A stretch of DNA of 40,933 bases from an uncultured Verrucomicrobiota bacterium (GTDB lineage Bacteria > Verrucomicrobiota > Verrucomicrobiia > Limisphaerales > UBA9464), in the NCBI GenBank assembly GCA_903835555.1, contig CAILNN010000387.1:1-40933 (forward strand), written 5' to 3'. How positions within the stretch are numbered: the first letter of the stretch is position 1; every line of letters begins with the position of its first letter. The notes under the pieces were generated by a model. It did not search any database, had not been told where the DNA came from, and saw only the letters and a list, made by a program, of their open reading frames with translations. The translations under genes were made by a program, and so were the position numbers. This document shows, piece by piece, positions 7,755 to 15,354 of the stretch.

Positions 7755-8363
7755 TCACAGCGGCCTCTCCAGGGATTGGATCGCACCAAGCCTCGTATAA
7801 TTATTTCCCCCAAGACGGCCAATGGGGTCCACCCTTTGCACGTCCGGCCATCCATCCGCTCCCAGGACATCGTCGGCAACATGCACCCAGACAATCCGAC
7901 CGAAGACGGCGTGACCAGCCGCCGGGCCTTCGCTGAAGGCAATGATTCGATCCAACGTGCACTCGAATGATATGGACGCCTTCGCCACTCGGGGAGCCGC
8001 CACTCGAACACTCGGTGCCGATTCAATATCAAATCGTTCAAACTCGCTTTCCTCGGGTGGCAGGCTGGCGGCTGTGTCATTGAGCGCTCCCAAGAGTGAC
8101 CACGGAGCGATGTTCACCACGAATTCCCGCGTCTCCTCGACATTTCGGTAGGTATCCTTGGGCCGTCCGTGGCGATCGTGTGAGGGACAAAACATCAAGG
8201 TGGGTGGACGCGCACAGACGGCATTGAAAAAGCTGAAGGGGGCCAGATTGTTGATACCTGAATTCGATCGGGTGGATACCCAGGCGATGGGACGCGGCAG
8301 GACGGAGTTGACCATCCACGTGTACATATCCCGCGTATTGAGTTGTTCTGGATCGATTTGCAT
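7755..8363 (-). CDS. Flavin reductase-like, FMN-binding split-barrel protein
   Basis: A 202-residue protein starting MQIDPEQLNTRD. The N-terminal RPIAWVSTRSNSGINNLAPF and FNAVCARPPTLMF match the FMN-binding split barrel of the flavin reductase/DIM6-NTAB family. KDTYRNVEETREFVVNI is the expected next strand-helix unit, and the C-terminal GRLGGNNYTRLG is the family's usual ending. These proteins bind FMN and act as flavin reductases or as flavin-using oxidoreductases of unknown substrate. The ATG at 8363 lies only two bases after the stop of the upstream MFS gene, so translation is probably coupled. A longer in-frame opening runs upstream inside the MFS gene but is not coding there. Confidence 0.85.
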   Translation of the reverse strand: MQIDPEQLNTRDMYTWMVNSVLPRPIAWVSTRSNSGINNLAPFSFFNAVCARPPTLMFCPSHDRHGRPKDTYRNVEETREFVVNIAPWSLLGALNDTAASLPPEESEFERFDIESAPSVRVAAPRVAKASISFECTLDRIIAFSEGPAAGHAVFGRIVWVHVADDVLGADGWPDVQRVDPIGRLGGNNYTRLGAIQSLERPL

Positions 8364-8365
8364 GC

Positions 8366-9955
8366 TCAGCGTGTTGGACTGGGTTTGGCTCCAGGTGTCA
8401 TGCCTTCTTCTGGCAATGGTGCCCCCTTGGTTTCTGGGGCAAACCAAAGTGTGACCAATCCCAGAACGAAAAACAGGCTCATAAAAACCCCGGCGGCCCG
8501 CATCGGTTCCGGACGGTCTTTGAATACGACGGCGGTCAATTGCCCAAGAGCGGCGGGTCCACTGGCGGCGACAAAACGGCCGACGTTGTAACAAAAGCTC
8601 GTGCCCGTGCTGCGTAACCGGGTTGGAAAGAGTTCGGGGAGGTACATGGCGTAACCGCCAAAGAGCCCCAATTGAAAGAATCCCATGAGTGGGATGAGCC
8701 AGAATATTTGTGACAGGGAGGTGAAAAACGAAAAGACCGAGGCGGTGGCAATGGCTGCAGCAATGAAGGTGACGGCAAACGCCGGACGTCGTCCAACTTT
8801 TTGAGCCAGCAAGCCGAAGGAGTAAATACCGAGCGCCGCCCCCAGATTTTGCATGATGGAGGTGACCCCGACCCATTGCGTGACCGTGGCTCCAATGAGC
8901 TTGGGGTCCATGCCATCGGCGCGAAACTTCTTTTCCAAAACCGAGCGAACCAGATCGAAGCTGAAAAAGCCGATTCCCCAGAGACCGATCACTCCGCTCA
9001 TGGCCAGCAAGACCCCAACGACAGCCCGTCTTCGGTACCGGGTATCGGCACCGCCTCCGTAGACGGTGGCCAAGCCGGCGACCAATGCCGCTCCGGCAAA
9101 ACCGGTCACGATTAAGCGTTTGTTCCATTCAGCGGGGCCAAGGAAGCCGATCAAGACACCGACCAATAAAACCCCTCCGGCAAGGGCGGCGGGTATTTTC
9201 CAATGCGGATTCCCAAACAGCGCTCCGTAGTCGCCCAGTTGTCCGGGAACCTTCGCCTGTCGTCGGGTCTCCAGCCAGCGGTCCGGTTCTCGCAAGCGGC
9301 GTCGCACCCAGACCAGGAGCAGGGCGGGAAGTGCGCCCAAGACAAACATCCATCGCCACGCGGCCCATTTCTCCGCCCCGCCGACCAGCCCCGCTCGTTC
9401 CAATTGACCAAAGCCCATGCTGATCAGGGCTGCGCCGATATTTCCAACCGTGGAAAGCGCTTGGAGCAGGCTGAGGGCATAGGGTCGGGCTGCATCAGGC
9501 ATGACCTCCGCCACCAAGGTAACCCCGACCGCAAATTCTCCGCCGACCCCCAATCCGGTCAGAAAGCGATATAAGGCGAAGTCCCAGAAATGGGTTGAGA
9601 GTGCGCTCAACCCCGTAAACCCGGAGTACAACAGGATGGTCAACAGCATGGTCCGGGCTCGACCCCATCGGTCTCCCACCACGCCAAAAACGAGGCCGCC
9701 AGAGGCCCATCCCAGCAAAAAAATCGAGGTCGTGTAGGCTCCAAACTCGGCGACTTGATCGGGGCGAGGCGGACCACCGCCTGGGGTCTGGAGCAACTCC
9801 TTCATCGCCGGAACTCGGGCCAGCAGGAAGAGTTGTTGGTCCAGGCAATCCAGCAACCATCCCAGGGCCGCCACAATCAGGACGAACCATTGATAGCCAG
9901 AAAGGAGTCGCCACCAACCTCGCCCTGGGTCTGAGTTAGTCGTCGTTGGGTTCAT
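8366..9955 (-). CDS. MFS transporter (metabolite:H+ symporter type)
   Basis: A 529-residue 12-helix carrier. The MFS signature loop between helices 2 and 3 is GDRWGRARTM, and helix 4-5 carries RFLTGLGVGGEFAVGVTL as in sugar and organic-acid symporters. A second half with GLLAQKVGRRPAF is the matching repeat. Helix 1 contains LDCLDQQLF, where Asp pairs are common in proton-coupled members. ATG 9955 is used; ATG 9973 would add six residues. The gene overlaps the start region of the divergent Cys-rich gene only if that gene is read from its longest frame. It is coupled to the flavin reductase-like gene downstream, which suggests uptake and oxidation of one compound. Confidence 0.88.
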   Translation of the reverse strand: MNPTTTNSDPGRGWWRLLSGYQWFVLIVAALGWLLDCLDQQLFLLARVPAMKELLQTPGGGPPRPDQVAEFGAYTTSIFLLGWASGGLVFGVVGDRWGRARTMLLTILLYSGFTGLSALSTHFWDFALYRFLTGLGVGGEFAVGVTLVAEVMPDAARPYALSLLQALSTVGNIGAALISMGFGQLERAGLVGGAEKWAAWRWMFVLGALPALLLVWVRRRLREPDRWLETRRQAKVPGQLGDYGALFGNPHWKIPAALAGGVLLVGVLIGFLGPAEWNKRLIVTGFAGAALVAGLATVYGGGADTRYRRRAVVGVLLAMSGVIGLWGIGFFSFDLVRSVLEKKFRADGMDPKLIGATVTQWVGVTSIMQNLGAALGIYSFGLLAQKVGRRPAFAVTFIAAAIATASVFSFFTSLSQIFWLIPLMGFFQLGLFGGYAMYLPELFPTRLRSTGTSFCYNVGRFVAASGPAALGQLTAVVFKDRPEPMRAAGVFMSLFFVLGLVTLWFAPETKGAPLPEEGMTPGAKPSPTR

Positions 9956-10095
9956 CGGTGAAAGATTGCCCATGGCCAACGGCAGCGGCAATGCGCGAAT
10001 TGACCGGGATGTTCCGGGATGGCACGAGCCCGACAACGCTTGCGGGCATAACCTTTCCCTTTGGAACGTCTGCGGGTACCCACTATGGTTTGCCT

Positions 10096-10707
10096 GTGTC
10101 TGAAACGAAGGAAGAATCGCCGATTGACCGCTTATGGCGAGAGTATGGCCAACCATTTCGAGCTTTCGACGATATGAGCTTGGCGCGATGGCTGTCGCAG
10201 ACGTTGGGGCAACTGCATGGTCAAGCTTGGCGAATGTCCCATCCGTTGGTGGGTGCCTATCGTTTGGGGGCTCAATTGGCGCATGAACGTCAAGTCTGGC
10301 AGCAACGATTGGTCAATATTCCGGTTGGGTACGAGGCGGCACCTTGTTGTCGAGCGCCACTGCTACCGTTGTTTACCCGCGACGTGACCGAAAACGGTCT
10401 CATTTGCCAACATTGCGGCGAGACCTGTTGTGATTTTGCCGATCTCCCGGAATTCATTCGGACGGTCATTGAAACTTGGTCAGCCGAATACCGCCCGGTC
10501 CATGGCGTGGCTCATTGGGACGAAACCCAGCAATGCAAAGTGGCCGACTACGACCAGGCTTTTGAGGAAGCAGCCCAGCGGGCCGAACGATTCCTCGCGG
10601 ACGCGGCCCAAGAAATCGTCCCTCGATTGCTCGAAACTTATCCGGCGATTGTCTGGGAAGATCAGGATGAATGTCTGGAGGTTCGCCCGGAGGATATTCC
10701 GCTGTGA
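10096..10707 (+). CDS. Unrecognised Cys-rich protein, possible zinc ribbon
   Basis: I do not recognise this family. GTG 10096 (VSETKEESPIDRLWREYG) is chosen because residues upstream are low in family-like character and overlap the divergent MFS gene; the resulting protein has 203 residues. The centre holds PCCRAPLLPL, then after 17 residues CQHCGETCCDF, which could bind zinc in a ribbon with CC and CxxC ligands. The last third is helical and acidic (DQAFEEAAQRAERFLADAAQ and a tail rich in Glu and Asp). There is no signal peptide or membrane segment, so it is probably cytosolic. Its stop overlaps the GTG start of the AsmA-like gene, so the two are translationally coupled. Confidence 0.65.
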   Translation: MSETKEESPIDRLWREYGQPFRAFDDMSLARWLSQTLGQLHGQAWRMSHPLVGAYRLGAQLAHERQVWQQRLVNIPVGYEAAPCCRAPLLPLFTRDVTENGLICQHCGETCCDFADLPEFIRTVIETWSAEYRPVHGVAHWDETQQCKVADYDQAFEEAAQRAERFLADAAQEIVPRLLETYPAIVWEDQDECLEVRPEDIPL

Positions 10708-11399
10708 AGACGTGGTTGCGGTGGCTCATTGGAATCGTGGGCGCGGTTGTGGTATTTATTGTCGTCCTGATTTCGGTGGTGATCTGGAAAATGGATTACT
10801 TGATGGGCCGTGCCTTGACGGTCGCCCTGGCTCAACAAACCGGTGCCCGTGTCGAACTGGGCGAGTTCCACCTGCACATGCAGGATAGTTCTGTCGAAAT
10901 TCGAGACCTGAAACTATTTGACCCGCCAGGCTACCGAGATACCCCGTGGTTTGATCTCCCCGAATTATTTCTTGCCGTGCAGAAAACTCCGACCGCCACC
11001 AATGGGGCTGTGCGATGGCGCGAGATTCGCGTTAATTTGGCAGATTTGGCTCTGGTGGTGAACAAGGAGGGAAGAACGAATCTGGTGGACATCGGAGAAC
11101 GAGCCACCGGCCCCGGTTTTGATCCCTCCTCGTTGACCAATTTGTCATCCAATCTCCAATTTGGTGGAATTGATCGGCTGGTCCTGAGCCTCGGCAAATT
11201 GGAGTATGTGGACCTTCGTAATGCCTCGGCAAATCAGGAGATTCGCTTTGGAATGACCAATCGAGTCTACACCAACCTCAATACCACCGCCGATCTTCAG
11301 CCTATCGCCATGGAAGTCATCGTTCGCGGTGTTTCAGGTATGGTCTCAAAATCGTCGGATGGGGGCATGCTTCAATTGCTTCGGCAGTTCATGCATTAA
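10704..11399 (+). CDS. Membrane-anchored AsmA-like (N-terminal domain) protein
   Basis: A 231-residue protein starting at GTG 10704, which overlaps the preceding stop (GTGA). A GGAGG sequence at 10689-10693 supports this start. One transmembrane helix follows (about 5-30, IGIVGAVVVFIVVLISVVIW), then a periplasmic part. GRALTVALAQQTGARVELGE and DSSVEIRDLKLFDPPGY match the chorein-like N-terminal repeat of AsmA/DUF748 proteins, followed by REIRVNLADLALVVNKEGRT. The family connects inner and outer membranes in lipid transport or assembly, but members are usually far longer; this is a single short unit. It may be a minimal AsmA-like protein. The C-terminus has no further recognisable domain. Confidence 0.7.
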   Translation: MKTWLRWLIGIVGAVVVFIVVLISVVIWKMDYLMGRALTVALAQQTGARVELGEFHLHMQDSSVEIRDLKLFDPPGYRDTPWFDLPELFLAVQKTPTATNGAVRWREIRVNLADLALVVNKEGRTNLVDIGERATGPGFDPSSLTNLSSNLQFGGIDRLVLSLGKLEYVDLRNASANQEIRFGMTNRVYTNLNTTADLQPIAMEVIVRGVSGMVSKSSDGGMLQLLRQFMH

Positions 11400-11467
11400 G
11401 GCAAAAGTCAGAACTTGGTCTTTTCAAGCGGCTTCTGAATCGCCACAGTTCAACAAATATTTTCCCT

Positions 11468-12598
11468 ATGTTTGCTCAATCGCGCGCATTTTCACTCGCG
11501 TCCTGCCTCTTGACGGTCGGCGTTTCCCTTTCCGTCGTGGCCCACGACACCGGAGCGCCCCACGACGACGTTACGACATCGACTCCGCTTCCATTTGCCT
11601 TGGAAACGAAAGGTCCGGTTGCGGCTCCGGCAGCAGCTAAACTGGCCCCGGGGACCAAGACCAGCGGTCACGGATTTTGGACCTTTGTTGCCGCTCCCGA
11701 GCTGACCCCGGTTCCCGCCGATGCCCAGCCCAAGCTCAAGGGTGCGCACGGAACCATCATCGTGGATAAAGAGCGCGAATTGGCCTACTGGGGGCTCGAA
11801 AACGTCGGTTGGATCGGATTCAGCAACCACCTCACCCAATCATGGATCATCCAGGGCGATCCAGCCTTCTCCCACGGCAACCTCCACGGTGCCGATATTT
11901 ACCCCCGGCCCGGACAGCTCCCGCTCGTCGTTGCCGCTGATAATGTCGACGGAGAAGTCTATCTCACCGACACCAGTTTTCAGCATGCGGAAACGCTCCG
12001 TTTGCCTCCGGTCCAACCGTACGAGGATAAAAAAGGGTACGCTCCCACGGATGCTGCTTTTGCCGGACCCGATGAAATCTGGATTACCGATGGCTACGGC
12101 AAAGCCTATTTCATGTCCGCCACGCGGAGCCCATTCCAGTTCACTGGCAAATTTTACGGCGGAAAGACCCTGTCCGGTACACCGCACGGAATCACGTTCG
12201 ATCCCAGCACCAAGAACCTTCTGGTCTCGGCTCGCCCGGAGGGTCTGATCAAGCGCTGGGACCGAGCAACCACCCACGTCACCGATGTCCGTGGATTGCC
12301 TGCGGGAAGCACCATTTGTGATACTGACATTTGGGGCGACTATGCGCTCGCTCCCTGCCTGGATGGTCCGAACGGAACACCAGGTCCGATCTACATCGTC
12401 AACCTGAAGACCCAACAGATCGTCAGCACCGTTAATCCGAAGTCAGACCTGGGCTATAGCGACGCCCAACACATGCACGACGCCGCCTGGTATGTCACTG
12501 GCAAGGGAGCCAAGCAGGAGGTTTACATCCTATTTACCAACTGGAATCCAGGTGGTGTCGGCGCTCTGAAATTGGTCAATCTGGCCAAGGCCGAATAG
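11468..12598 (+). CDS. Secreted beta-propeller protein (NHL/SMP-like)
   Basis: A 376-residue exported protein. A Sec signal peptide covers about residues 1-25 (SLASCLLTVGVSLSVVA, then H). A Pro/Ala/Thr-rich linker follows (26-60). The rest is made of repeating beta units typical of six-bladed propellers: GTIIVDKERELAYWGLENVG, LVVAADNVDGEVYLTD, DEIWITDGYGKAYFMS, HGITFDPSTKNLLVSARPEG, GPIYIVNLKTQQIVST and AQHMHDAAWYV. Several conserved His residues (SGHGFW, SHGNLHGAD, QHMHDA) might bind metal. The likely location is the periplasm or cell surface. The catalytic or binding role is unknown. The eutB gene starts 65 bases downstream in the same direction. Confidence 0.75.
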   Translation: MFAQSRAFSLASCLLTVGVSLSVVAHDTGAPHDDVTTSTPLPFALETKGPVAAPAAAKLAPGTKTSGHGFWTFVAAPELTPVPADAQPKLKGAHGTIIVDKERELAYWGLENVGWIGFSNHLTQSWIIQGDPAFSHGNLHGADIYPRPGQLPLVVAADNVDGEVYLTDTSFQHAETLRLPPVQPYEDKKGYAPTDAAFAGPDEIWITDGYGKAYFMSATRSPFQFTGKFYGGKTLSGTPHGITFDPSTKNLLVSARPEGLIKRWDRATTHVTDVRGLPAGSTICDTDIWGDYALAPCLDGPNGTPGPIYIVNLKTQQIVSTVNPKSDLGYSDAQHMHDAAWYVTGKGAKQEVYILFTNWNPGGVGALKLVNLAKAE

Positions 12599-12663
12599 CG
12601 TCTTCAATCCAACCCCACCGTTCAAGTTGACCTAGGTGGCGTTTCTCCGATTCACTAGCCCGC

Positions 12664-14067
12664 ATGGGCTACTCGGCAACCCTTCGCGGTCAGACGTTTA
12701 CGTTTGCCGATCTTCGCGAGCTGTTCGCTCGGGCCAACGAGGAGAAATCAGGAGACCAGTTGGCTGGAATCGCGGCTCGTTCGGAATCCGAACGAGTTGC
12801 GGCAAAATGGGCGCTTTCCGATGTCTCGCTGGGAGAGATTCTCGCTCACCCGATTCTTGACCCGGACCACGACGACGTTTCGCGTCTGATTTTGGCCACC
12901 TACGACGCAGCGGTTTTCGGCGAAATTCGCTCCTGGTCGGTCGGGGAATTGCGTGAGCGATTACTCGACCATCGTTCAACCGAGGCCGATTTGGTCCGGT
13001 GGGGAGCCGCCTTGACGCCAGAAATGGCTGCGGCTGCGGCAAAACTGATGTCCAACAAAGACCTCATCATTGCTGCCAATCGGTTTCGTCGGGTCACACG
13101 CTGCCGCAATACCCTCGGCGAGGAGGGTGTCCTCGCCATACGCATCCAGCCCAATCATCCCTCGGATGACTTGATGGGTATCCTTTTCGCGACACTGGAC
13201 GGACTCTGCTATGGCTGCGGCGATGCCGTCATTGGCGTCAATCCAGCCGGCGATTCCCCGGGAACCGTCGCCGGAATCTTGCGGGTCCTCGATCGATTGA
13301 TCTCTCGCTACAGAATCCCGACCCAGGCCTGTGTGCTGGCTCATATTACGACCCAATTGGCTGCGCTGGACGCCGGCGCCCCAGTGGACTTGCTTTTTCA
13401 GTCCATCGCTGGAACGCAGGCCGCCAATGCCAGTTTTGGCATCACGCTGGATCTTCTTCGCGAAGGTCGGCAACGGGTCCTCGACCAGCATCAATCTCGA
13501 AACGATGTGGCCTGGGTTGGCTCCGATGTGATGTACTTTGAGACTGGGCAAGGGAGTGCTTTATCGGCTGAGGCGCATCACGGAATCGATCAATTAACCT
13601 TGGAAGCTCGTGCCTATGGAATCGCCCGGACGTTGAATCCCTTTCTCGTCAATTCCGTAGTCGGCTTCATCGGCCCTGAATACCTTTTCGATGAGCGACA
13701 AATTATCCGCGCGGGTTTGGAGGACCATTTTATGGGGAAATTGCTCGGGCTACCCATGGGTGTGGACGTCTGTTACACCAATCACGCAGCCGCCGACCAA
13801 AATTCTGCGGACAACCTCCTTGTCCTTCTCGCAAGCGCGGGGTGCAATTATTTCATGGGGGTCCCCTGTAGCGATGACGTCATGCTGAATTATCAGTCCA
13901 CCAGCTACCATGATGCCTTGGGAATCCGCCAATTGCTGAAGCGCCGTCCAGCTCCAGAATTCGCCGGTTGGTTGGAAGGCCAAGGCATATTTCAAAAGGG
14001 TGCCCTGAGTGACAATAGCGGGCCTTCCGATCTCTGGATTTCCGACCTTCCACGTTTACTGGCTTAA
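12664..14067 (+). CDS. eutB: Ethanolamine ammonia-lyase, large subunit
   Basis: A 467-residue EutB, close to the usual 453-residue length. It matches the family throughout: TFTFADLRELFARANEEKSG near the start, DAVIGVNPAGDSP, TQACVLAHITTQ, the catalytic Glu in YFETGQGSALSAEA, NSVVGFIGPEYLFDERQII and GCNYFMGVPCSDDVMLNYQS. The enzyme forms an alpha6-beta6 complex with EutC and uses adenosylcobalamin radical chemistry to turn ethanolamine into acetaldehyde and ammonia. eutC follows after 17 bases. No eutA reactivase, aldehyde dehydrogenase or microcompartment shell gene is present. Unlike shell-associated EutB, this one is likely cytosolic and used to release nitrogen. The start has no clear ribosome site. 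Confidence 0.96.
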   Translation: MGYSATLRGQTFTFADLRELFARANEEKSGDQLAGIAARSESERVAAKWALSDVSLGEILAHPILDPDHDDVSRLILATYDAAVFGEIRSWSVGELRERLLDHRSTEADLVRWGAALTPEMAAAAAKLMSNKDLIIAANRFRRVTRCRNTLGEEGVLAIRIQPNHPSDDLMGILFATLDGLCYGCGDAVIGVNPAGDSPGTVAGILRVLDRLISRYRIPTQACVLAHITTQLAALDAGAPVDLLFQSIAGTQAANASFGITLDLLREGRQRVLDQHQSRNDVAWVGSDVMYFETGQGSALSAEAHHGIDQLTLEARAYGIARTLNPFLVNSVVGFIGPEYLFDERQIIRAGLEDHFMGKLLGLPMGVDVCYTNHAAADQNSADNLLVLLASAGCNYFMGVPCSDDVMLNYQSTSYHDALGIRQLLKRRPAPEFAGWLEGQGIFQKGALSDNSGPSDLWISDLPRLLA

Positions 14068-14084
14068 TCTTAATTCTTTATTGC

Positions 14085-14846
14085 TTGGAAATTGTTCCTT
14101 CAGATGTGGATCATTCCACCCGTATCCGGGCAACCACCCTTGCACTTGCCCGGGCGGCAACTCCGGCGCGCGTGCTCATGGGCCGGGCGGGACCGAGCTA
14201 TCGCACCCAGACACAATTGGAACTCCGTCGTGACCATGCCGCCGCCCAGGATGCCGTTCTGCGAGAATTCAATCTTGACCACGACTTTACCCCCGACTTT
14301 ATCACCAAGTTTGGGCTTTTCCAAATTCAGACCCTGGCCCGCTCCAAGTCCGAATATCTGCTTCGCCCGGATAGGGGCCGCCGACTCAGCATCGCGGTCG
14401 AATCCGAGCTAGAGCATCAATGCCCTCGAAGAGCGGAGCTTCAAGTCGTCATTGGGGACGGTCTGTCGGCGGAGGCGGTGCGCCAGCAGGTTCCGCTATT
14501 ATTGCCGATATTGCTCCAACAGGCTGCCGATCAAGGTTGGCGACTGGGGCATCCATTTGGTGTGCGGTATTGCCGGGTCGGAGTGATCAATGAAATTGGA
14601 AGGGTCTTGGAACCGGATGTGGTCGTGCTGTTGATTGGTGAGCGTCCGGGACTGGCCACGGCAGAAAGCTTAAGCGCTTATTTTGCCTGGCAACCTCGCC
14701 CAGGTCATACGGACGCCCATCGCAACCTGATCTCCAATATCCACAGCCGAGGTGTTGACGTGGCGGATGCTGCGAAGCGGATTCTCGCCATGGCGGCACA
14801 AATTCGTCGGTATCGTTCGAGCGGTGCCATGATCAAGGAAAGCTGA
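14085..14846 (+). CDS. eutC: Ethanolamine ammonia-lyase, small subunit
   Basis: A 253-residue EutC, partner of the preceding gene. The N-terminal ARVLMGRAGPSYRTQTQLEL and DHAAAQDAVL match the conserved start of the family core, SKSEYLLRPDRGRRLS follows, and QVVIGDGLSAEAVRQQVPLL and VLLIGERPGLATAESLSAYF are EutC signatures at the cobalamin-binding side of the subunit. The extended N-terminus that targets enterobacterial EutC to the microcompartment is largely absent, which agrees with the missing shell genes. No ATG is available before the core; TTG 14085 is used, and GTG 14106 is an alternative that still keeps the whole core. It ends the eut pair; about 500 gene-free bases follow. Confidence 0.93.
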   Translation: MEIVPSDVDHSTRIRATTLALARAATPARVLMGRAGPSYRTQTQLELRRDHAAAQDAVLREFNLDHDFTPDFITKFGLFQIQTLARSKSEYLLRPDRGRRLSIAVESELEHQCPRRAELQVVIGDGLSAEAVRQQVPLLLPILLQQAADQGWRLGHPFGVRYCRVGVINEIGRVLEPDVVVLLIGERPGLATAESLSAYFAWQPRPGHTDAHRNLISNIHSRGVDVADAAKRILAMAAQIRRYRSSGAMIKES

Positions 14847-15354
14847 AGTGCGAACGAAAGCTCGCGTTTCTTTCGCCCGATGCTCGTGGTTTTGGGCTAA
14901 CGCAGAAAACGTTTGACAACGACGGCTGCCGCTTCGTGCTCAGCCTTCCGGCGGTACCATCGATTGGCTCAATGTCGGGCCTTTTTCTTTCGATTCACGA
15001 TTCCGCTGCAAATTCCGTCGGAAAAACGTGACGTGAACTATTCACCAAACTGTTGCTTTTCGACCATGGGTAGAAGGCCAGCTAAGCCCGTGTTGGCGAT
15101 ATTCTGAAATGAAACCTGTTCATGAAAGTTGAATTAAATGCGCCTTTCATGCATCGTTCGGCGGCTGTTTTCAACTTGAGAATTATCGCCTAACCAATTG
15201 GTGCAAAAGTGGTTATAGAGTCAGAATCAATTTTGAGCTTTTGCCTTTCGCTGAACCTGATTGTCGTTGATTATTTCGTTTCGGGGACAAGTTGGCACGC
15301 CGCTTGGTTACCAGAAATTCAGCGGCAGTCCGCCTAACCCAAAACCATCACTTC
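14847..15354. other. 500-base intergenic leader of the TonB receptor locus
   Basis: No plausible protein is encoded here. An imperfect hairpin (GCGAACGAAA with TTTCTTTCGC, 14852-14878) directly follows eutC but has no T-run. I looked for the conserved boxes of a cobalamin riboswitch, because the upstream genes need B12 and the downstream gene is a TonB receptor, and did not find them. Near the right end is a sequence resembling a sigma-54 promoter (15292-15308). Confidence 0.5.
15292..15308 (+). promoter_or_regulatory. Possible sigma-54 (-24/-12) promoter
   Basis: TTGGCACGCCGCTTGGT matches the sigma-54 consensus TTGGCACG-N4-TTGC at every -24 position and at TTG, but has G instead of C at the near-invariant last position of the -12 box. 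Spacing is correct (GG-N10-GG). It lies 47 bases before the receptor ATG, a sensible leader length. A sigma-54 activator of the NtrC type is encoded at 31844-33217, though not adjacent. Because of the -12 mismatch this stays tentative. Confidence 0.35.

Noticed and set aside
8364..9128. In-frame upstream extension of the flavin reductase-like gene
   Set aside because: It overlaps the well-supported MFS gene in another frame; family similarity begins at MQIDPEQLN (8363).
14847..15354. Cobalamin riboswitch before the TonB receptor
   Set aside because: I could not find the conserved B12-box and core elements in this leader; a covariance search would settle it.
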